Of a stretch of 19,236 bases of DNA, positions 13,015 through 19,236 are shown one piece after another. The DNA is from JBOGJI01 sp050747865 (GTDB taxonomy: Bacteria > Acidobacteriota > Thermoanaerobaculia > Multivoradales > JAHEKO01). Numbering within the stretch: the first letter of the stretch is position 1; each line of letters starts with the position of its first letter. The stretch lies in contig JBOGJI010000345.1 of assembly GCA_050747865.1 (NCBI GenBank), positions 1-19,236 on the forward strand, in the 5' to 3' direction. The position numbers were made by a program, and so were the translations under genes. The notes under the pieces are model-generated. The model worked only from the letters and a program-made list of their open reading frames with translations. It was not told where the DNA came from and did no database searches.

Positions 13015-13089
13015 TGGCTCCTGGGGAGGGACTCGAACCCCCGACCAGTCGGTTAACAGCCGACCGCTCTACCACTGAGCTACCCAGGA
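13015..13089 (-). tRNA. tRNA-Asn (anticodon GTT), CCA encoded
   Basis: The minus strand folds as a complete cloverleaf: acceptor TCCTGGG/CCCAGGA, D arm GCTC/GAGC, anticodon arm GTCGG/CCGAC around loop CTGTTAA (anticodon GTT), and T arm GGGGG/CCCTC around TTCGAGT. The discriminator is G and the 3' CCA is encoded (13015-13017). The 72-nt body plus CCA is normal length. It reads asparagine codons AAC/AAU. A strong promoter lies about 50 nt upstream, between this gene and rpoD. Confidence 0.97.
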
Positions 13090-13136
13090 ACGTTGGCCTG
13101 CCGCTTGGCGCCAGACCGCGGGCAGTTGCTTGCCGA

Positions 13137-13165
13137 AGTCTAGGTTTCGCACCCCAGACTGTCAA
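13137..13165 (-). promoter_or_regulatory. Sigma70 promoter of tRNA-Asn
   Basis: On the minus strand TTGACA (13160-13165) is followed after exactly 17 nt by TAGACT (13137-13142). The -35 is consensus and the -10 matches 4 of 6. Transcription should begin near 13130, giving a leader of about 40 nt before the mature tRNA at 13089. The -35 lies 13 nt beyond the rpoD stop, so the tRNA has its own promoter. Confidence 0.85.
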
Positions 13166-13178
13166 CGCAACGCCGTCT

Positions 13179-14879
<1,701 letters not shown>

Positions 14880-14902
14880 CGTTGGATTCTCCAGTTGGGA
14901 GA

Positions 14903-16720
14903 TCAGTCTCGGGGCCGGTGCAGCGCGCGGCTCAGGGCGTCCTTCTCGGCCAGCAGCTGCTCCAGGCGCGTGGAATCCCCCTGTCGCTGCGCTTCCTCGA
15001 TTCGCGACTTGAGCTCTTGCTGCCGACGCTGCCGCCAGCGTTTCTCGATCGGCTGAAGGACCTTGGCTAGCTCCCCAACCGGCCTTCCGGTGGGCGCGCC
15101 AACCGGTAATTCTAGCAGCAGGCGTGCCAGTTTTTCAACTTCCGGAGCCGACCCCTGGAGCGCCGCCAACACCTCCTGGCCGCCCGGCGGCCGCCCTTCA
15201 CGTTCGTATAAAGCGTTGAACTGCCTGAAAATATTCCTGCAACGCTCGTCGAGGAACGCCTCGGGAGGGGGCAGCTCCGATGCCGGAGGGACCGCGTCCG
15301 ACTGGTTCCCCGAGAGTGCGAAGAGCAGCTCCAGCAGGCGCTCCTCGAGGCTCACGACCTCCGAGCCTCGCCGGCCGGCGGCCTCCACTGCCGCCGACGG
15401 CCCGGGCTGCCGACCGGCGGGTCTCGGCGGCCGGTGCAACAGCTCTCCCGCCGGAATTCCCAGCCTGCCGGCGGCCAGGCGGCCGTACGTGACCCGCAGC
15501 GTCGCGTCCGAGAGCGGCGCGAGCAGTGCGCGGACCTCCTCGGCGGCCCGTCGCTGGGCTTGCGGATCGTGGTGGATCGACGAAGGAGTCAAGCGCTCGA
15601 TCTCGGCGGCGACCGCATCCGGAGCTTCGACGACCGCGGCGTGCAGGGCCTCCGGGCCCTGCTGCTTACGGAAGGAGTCCGGATCTTCGCCCTCTGGCAA
15701 GCGCAGCCGCCGCACGGTCAGGCCGACCTTCAACAGGACCGGAATCGCGCGCCGCGCGGCCTCCTCGCCGGCCGTGTCGCCGTCGTACCCCACCACCACC
15801 TCGTCGACGAAGCGGGCGGCGAGACGGGCCTGCTCCTCGGTGAGTGACGTGCCCATGCTGGCCACCGCCCATTCGACCCCGGCGGCCACCGCGGCGAGCT
15901 GATCGAAATACCCCTCGACCAGCAGCAGCCGGCCGCTTTCGCGGGCCGCCCGCTTGGCCTGATCCAGCCCGAAGAGGAGGTGGCGCTTCTGGAAGGACTC
16001 GGTCTCCGGCGTGTTGACGTATTTCGCCGGATCGTCGTCCAGGGCCCGGCCGCCGAATCCCACCAGGCGACCCGCGGGGTTGCGGATCGGAAACATGAGG
16101 CGGTCGCGAAACCGGTCGTAGGGCTTGCCGCCGCGCCCTTCCGCCCGCCCCACCAGCCCCGCCTGCACCAGGGCGTCGAGCGACACCTTGGGCGCCAGCG
16201 CCGTGTGCAGAGTGTCCCAGGAGGGGGGCGCGTATCCCAGCCGGAAGCGACGGATCAGGGCGGGGGCGAAGTCGCGGCGCTGCAGGTATTCCTTGGGACC
16301 CGAGGCCCGCTCCAGCCGCTCGCAGAAGAACTCCTCCGCCGCCGCGAGGGCAGCCGCGACGTCCGGCTCCTGCCCGCCCGAACGGCGCCCCACGGCGCGG
16401 GTCGGCAGCGGGATCCCGTACCGCCCGGCCAGTGCCTCGATGGCGGCGGGGAAGTCGTCGCCGGAGAGCAGCATGTGCAGCTTGATGGCATCCCCGCCCT
16501 GGCCGCAGCCGAAGCAGTAGAACAGCCCCTGATCGGCGTCGACCGAAAACGACGGCGTCTTCTCCTTGTGCAGCGGGCAGAGCCCGGCGTGCGAGCGGCC
16601 GGCGCGCTTGAGCCGCGTGTATTCGGAGGCGATGTCCAGGATGTCGACCGCCTCACGCACGGCCTGCACGAGCTGCGGCGTGAGCTGGATGTTGGAGAGC
16701 GCCAAGGCTACGGCTCCCAT
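14903..16720 (-). CDS. dnaG: DNA primase DnaG
   Basis: A 605-residue bacterial primase that makes RNA primers at the replication fork and binds DnaB helicase through its C-terminus. The zinc-binding domain has Cys48, His51, Cys69 and Cys72 (GLCPLHKEKTPSF; FYCFGCGQGGD). The TOPRIM core has Glu269 in LLLVEGYFD and Asp313/Asp315 in GYDGDTAG, with EGEDPDSF (344-350) downstream. The C-terminal helicase-binding region is Arg/Gln/Glu rich (RWRQRRQQELKSR). The ATG at 16720 has no clear Shine-Dalgarno; a TTG at codon 6 (16705) has GGGAG (16714-16718) 8 nt upstream and gives an N-terminus closer to family norm, so the true start could be there. It lies 22 nt after mutS2 and 23 nt before rpoD, a macromolecular-synthesis-type arrangement linking replication and transcription initiation. 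Confidence 0.96.
   Translation of the reverse strand: MGAVALALSNIQLTPQLVQAVREAVDILDIASEYTRLKRAGRSHAGLCPLHKEKTPSFSVDADQGLFYCFGCGQGGDAIKLHMLLSGDDFPAAIEALAGRYGIPLPTRAVGRRSGGQEPDVAAALAAAEEFFCERLERASGPKEYLQRRDFAPALIRRFRLGYAPPSWDTLHTALAPKVSLDALVQAGLVGRAEGRGGKPYDRFRDRLMFPIRNPAGRLVGFGGRALDDDPAKYVNTPETESFQKRHLLFGLDQAKRAARESGRLLLVEGYFDQLAAVAAGVEWAVASMGTSLTEEQARLAARFVDEVVVGYDGDTAGEEAARRAIPVLLKVGLTVRRLRLPEGEDPDSFRKQQGPEALHAAVVEAPDAVAAEIERLTPSSIHHDPQAQRRAAEEVRALLAPLSDATLRVTYGRLAAGRLGIPAGELLHRPPRPAGRQPGPSAAVEAAGRRGSEVVSLEERLLELLFALSGNQSDAVPPASELPPPEAFLDERCRNIFRQFNALYEREGRPPGGQEVLAALQGSAPEVEKLARLLLELPVGAPTGRPVGELAKVLQPIEKRWRQRRQQELKSRIEEAQRQGDSTRLEQLLAEKDALSRALHRPRD
15078..15106. repeat. Overlapping ACCGG/CCGGT dyads within dnaG
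   Basis: ACCGG (15078-15082) and CCGGT (15087-15091) form a 5-bp stem, and 15087-15106 is a 20-bp palindrome with one mismatched pair centred on GGCGCGCC. The segment encodes the repetitive peptide PVGAPTGRPVG near the end of dnaG. It may just reflect this Gly/Pro-rich linker; a role in mRNA processing between dnaG and rpoD is conceivable but unproven. Confidence 0.3.
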
Positions 16721-16742
16721 CTCGGAGTCTTTGGACGTCAGT

Positions 16743-19154
16743 CTACTCGCTGAGAGTCACAACCGTGGCGCCGTCGCCACCTTCACCGCGATCCCCGGGC
16801 CGCCAGCCGGCGACCAGGGGATGGCGGGCGAGGTGGTCGCGGACCGCGCGCTTCAGCCGGCCGCTGCCGTGCCCGTGCACGATGCGTACCGCGTCGCGAC
16901 CCGACCGCGCGGCGCGATCCAGATAGCCCTCCAGCTCCGCCAGAGCCTCTTCCACGGTGCGCCCAAGCAGGCGCAGCTCGCCGTCCACCTCCCCGGCCTC
17001 CGGTGTACGTACCGCCGCGGGAGCTCCGAACTGCCTCCCGGCGCCCGTAGCGGCGGTGAGCTCGCCCACCGCCAGGCGCAGACGCTTGCCGCCGGCAAGC
17101 ACCGTCGCCCGCTCTCCGTCCACCGATTCCAGCACGCCTTGCCAGCCCAGGCGCCGGTGCCGCACCGTGGTGCCGAGCGCTAGCTCGCCGGCGGGCTCGG
17201 GATCGAGCTCGAGGCGCGGCGCGCCCTCCATCAATCGCCCGGCAGTGGCCGAGGCACGGCCTTTCTTGCGGCCGGGAGTCTCTGTCCTCCAGCGCTCCAG
17301 CTCCTCTTCGAGACGCCGGCGGACCGTGGCGCGGAAGGCATCGAGCTCCCGTTCGAGGCGGGAGGTGAGGCGTCGTCGCTCGTCGCCCAGGGCGGCCCGC
17401 TCCGCCGTCAAGGCCTCACGTTCGCTCCGCAGCTCTTCCCGCTCGCGCTCCATCACATTCGCGGCGTCGGCGGCTCTTTGCCGCTCACTCTCCACTCGGC
17501 GCAGTGTCTCCGCCAGAGATGCGGCGCCGGGATCCACCCGGCCCGCGGCCCGCTCCAGCCATCGCTCGGGCAGGCCGAGACGGCGAGCCAGCGCCAGGGC
17601 CTCGCTGCCGCCGGGAGAGCCCAGCTCCAGGCGGTACAGGGGCCTGCCCGAGGCGCTGTCGAAGCCCATGGCGGCGCAGGCCGCGCCGTCACGGTCGAGC
17701 GCCTCCAGGGCCAGGCGTACCAGATGCGTGGTCACCAGACCGTAGGCGCCCCGGTCGAGCAGCTCCTCCAGCAGCGCCTGCGCCAGCGCGCCGCCCTCCT
17801 CCGGGTCGGTTCCCGAGCCCAGCTCGTCGAGCAGGATGAGGGACCCCGGACCGGCAGCCTCCCAGGCCTCCCGCAGGCGCAGCAGCCGCCCGCTGAAGGT
17901 CGAGCGGTCGGCGAGGACGTCCTGCTCGTCCCCGACCTGGGCGACCACGCGCCGGAACAGGGGCAGCCGCGTCCCCGCCGCCGCCGGCACCGGCAGGCCG
18001 GCCTGGTGCGCCAGGACCAGCGCGCCCAGGGTCTTCAAGGCCACCGTCTTGCCGCCGGCGTTCGGGCCGGTGATGACGAGCAGCCGCCGCTCGGGCGTGA
18101 GCTCCAGATCGAGCGGCACCAGCTCTTCGTCGTGACCCGCCCGGCCCAGCGCCTCGTGGCGGGCAGACGCGAGCCGGGGATCGAGCAGCGGGTGGCGCGC
18201 CGCCACCAGAGCGAGCTCGCCGGGCGGCGCCAGCTCGGCCTGCCGGCCCTGGACGCGATCGCCGTAGAGACAGGCCGCCTGCAACATGTCCAGCGTCCCC
18301 ATCAGCTCGCCGGCGGCCTCCCACTCGGGCTGCGCCTCGCCCGCGGCGTCGACCAGCTCGCGCAGGATGCGTCGCCGCTCCTCCTCCTCGGCGGCGCTGG
18401 CCTCGCGGAAGCGGTTGTTGGAGTGGACCGCCGACAGGGGCTCGAAGTAGAAGCTGCGCCCGCTCCCCGAGCGCCCGTGCACCAGGCCTTCAGTGCGTCC
18501 GCGGGCACCCGCCTGCAGGAGCAGCACCAGACGGCCCTCGTGCACCGTCACCGTGGGCTCGGAATAGCGCTCGCCCGCGGCCTGGAGCTCCCGCTCCAGC
18601 TCGCCGTAGAGCCCGTCGCGCAGCCGGCGCACGCGGCGGCGCAGCTGCGTCAGGCGGGGCGAGGCGTCGTCGCGGACGTTACCGCGCGGGTCGAGGACCC
18701 GGCTCACTCGCGAGGCGAGGTCCTCGAGCCGCGGCAGGGGGGGCGCCAGCTCGCTCGTGGCCGGCGCGTGGGCGGCCTCCGCGCGCAGCCGCTCGACGGT
18801 CTCGACCGCCCAGCCGGCCAGCCGCGCGAGCTCCAGGAGATCCCTTCCGGAGAGATCCTCGGGAGCCGTGCGGACCGCGGCGAGCAGCGGCTCCACCGGC
18901 TCCTCCCACGGCGGCACCAGGCGCCCCTCGAGCAGCAGGTGCCCGGCGTCGAGAAGCTGCCGGCGACGACGATGCCACGACGTCTCGTCGGCCAGCGGCT
19001 CCAACGCCAGCGTCCTGCCGCGCCCGAGGTCGGTGGCGGCGAACGTCGCCACCACCGCGAGCAGCGCGGGAAACTCCAGGTCCGCCAGCGTCTCCGCGTT
19101 GGCGATCCTCGAGTCGGGTGCTGCCTGTGTCGGAATTCGAGAGCCCGAGACCAT
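16743..19154 (-). CDS. mutS2: MutS2 family ATPase with C-terminal Smr domain
   Basis: An 803-residue MutS2, a MutS paralogue without the mismatch-recognition domain; in characterised species it suppresses homologous recombination or rescues collided ribosomes. A core/clamp region is followed by Walker A GPNAGGKT (363-370), the STFS signature (418-421), Walker B LILLDELGSGTD (439-450) and the TTH switch (475-477). A long charged coiled coil (about 550-625) and a KOW-like segment (about 660-700) lead to a C-terminal Smr domain (about 725-803), with VHGHGSGRLK retained. The Smr LDLR motif reads LRLL here (728-731), losing the acidic residue linked to nuclease activity. The ATG at 19154 has GGGAG only 2 nt before it, and the frame stays open to the window edge, so the true start may be upstream of the window. 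First gene of the mutS2-dnaG-rpoD run. Confidence 0.92.
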   Translation of the reverse strand: MVSGSRIPTQAAPDSRIANAETLADLEFPALLAVVATFAATDLGRGRTLALEPLADETSWHRRRRQLLDAGHLLLEGRLVPPWEEPVEPLLAAVRTAPEDLSGRDLLELARLAGWAVETVERLRAEAAHAPATSELAPPLPRLEDLASRVSRVLDPRGNVRDDASPRLTQLRRRVRRLRDGLYGELERELQAAGERYSEPTVTVHEGRLVLLLQAGARGRTEGLVHGRSGSGRSFYFEPLSAVHSNNRFREASAAEEEERRRILRELVDAAGEAQPEWEAAGELMGTLDMLQAACLYGDRVQGRQAELAPPGELALVAARHPLLDPRLASARHEALGRAGHDEELVPLDLELTPERRLLVITGPNAGGKTVALKTLGALVLAHQAGLPVPAAAGTRLPLFRRVVAQVGDEQDVLADRSTFSGRLLRLREAWEAAGPGSLILLDELGSGTDPEEGGALAQALLEELLDRGAYGLVTTHLVRLALEALDRDGAACAAMGFDSASGRPLYRLELGSPGGSEALALARRLGLPERWLERAAGRVDPGAASLAETLRRVESERQRAADAANVMEREREELRSEREALTAERAALGDERRRLTSRLERELDAFRATVRRRLEEELERWRTETPGRKKGRASATAGRLMEGAPRLELDPEPAGELALGTTVRHRRLGWQGVLESVDGERATVLAGGKRLRLAVGELTAATGAGRQFGAPAAVRTPEAGEVDGELRLLGRTVEEALAELEGYLDRAARSGRDAVRIVHGHGSGRLKRAVRDHLARHPLVAGWRPGDRGEGGDGATVVTLSE

Positions 19155-19236
19155 ATCTCCCGTGGGTCGCGTTGCGAGCGCCGTGGGGCCTGCTGCAAGG
19201 AGCCGCGACGCAGGCGATGCGGTGCCATCGTCGAGG
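19155..19236 (-). other. Upstream edge of mutS2, unresolved
   Basis: These 82 nt contain no recognisable promoter or gene. On the minus strand they are open in the mutS2 frame without a stop, but the translation is low-complexity (Ala/Thr/Arg/Pro) and has no start codon, so I do not add them to the gene. A promoter for the mutS2-dnaG-rpoD run is expected here or just beyond. Confidence 0.4.

Noticed and set aside
13000..13078. Peptide-like translations such as GEGLEPPTSRL or LLGRDSNPRPVG near 13000-13080
   Set aside because: These are the familiar spurious translations of the antisense strand of a tRNA gene; the cloverleaf of tRNA-Asn explains the sequence.

Overview
This is a high-GC window (clearly GC-dominated at third codon positions) from a free-living bacterium. 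No single gene fixes the taxonomy. A lexA-imuA-imuB-dnaE2 cassette, a tight mutS2-dnaG-rpoD run, two lipoproteins with Sec/lipobox signals and a bacterial glutamate dehydrogenase of animal-like architecture would fit an Acidobacteriota-like or other deep-branching Gram-negative lineage. That is an inference, not a demonstration.

The left half (190-10137) is read on the + strand. It opens with a prolyl-oligopeptidase-type lipoprotein, preceded by a 12-bp perfect stem-loop abutting its Shine-Dalgarno. After a 188-nt gap holding a consensus -35 box fused to a perfect 10-bp-arm palindrome (probable LexA operator) comes the SOS mutagenesis cassette lexA, imuA, imuB, dnaE2, with a 57-nt gap, then a 9-nt gap, then a TGATG overlap. 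LexA should repress the whole unit. After DNA damage its self-cleavage releases the ImuA/ImuB accessory proteins and the error-prone polymerase DnaE2. A glutamate dehydrogenase follows, apparently with its own promoter and possibly a leaderless mRNA.

The right half (10150-19154) is read on the - strand, converging on the first with only 12 nt between stops. Reading leftward from the right edge: mutS2, dnaG and rpoD are spaced 22 and 23 nt apart (a macromolecular-synthesis-type operon with mutS2 where other bacteria have rpsU). Then comes a tRNA-Asn(GTT) with encoded CCA and a well-formed sigma70 promoter. A four-gene run follows: sialidase-like lipoprotein, enoyl-CoA isomerase/hydratase-family protein, pterin-4a-carbinolamine dehydratase and a small zincin. 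A REP-like AT-cored hairpin separates the last two.

No CRISPR array, complete insertion sequence, phage gene or toxin-antitoxin pair was seen, and no wholly unknown system is visible. The most unusual signal is inside the SOS cassette: imuB carries an in-frame extra segment (about 123 nt, bounded by a 13-bp inverted repeat). Part of it is a displaced copy of the 3' part of the neighbouring imuA, including a 25-nt exact match, read in a different frame. Other points of interest are the putative LexA box, degenerate active sites (ImuA Walker A, MutS2 Smr motif), an antenna-like insert in the GDH and a Cys-rich signature in the propeller lipoprotein.
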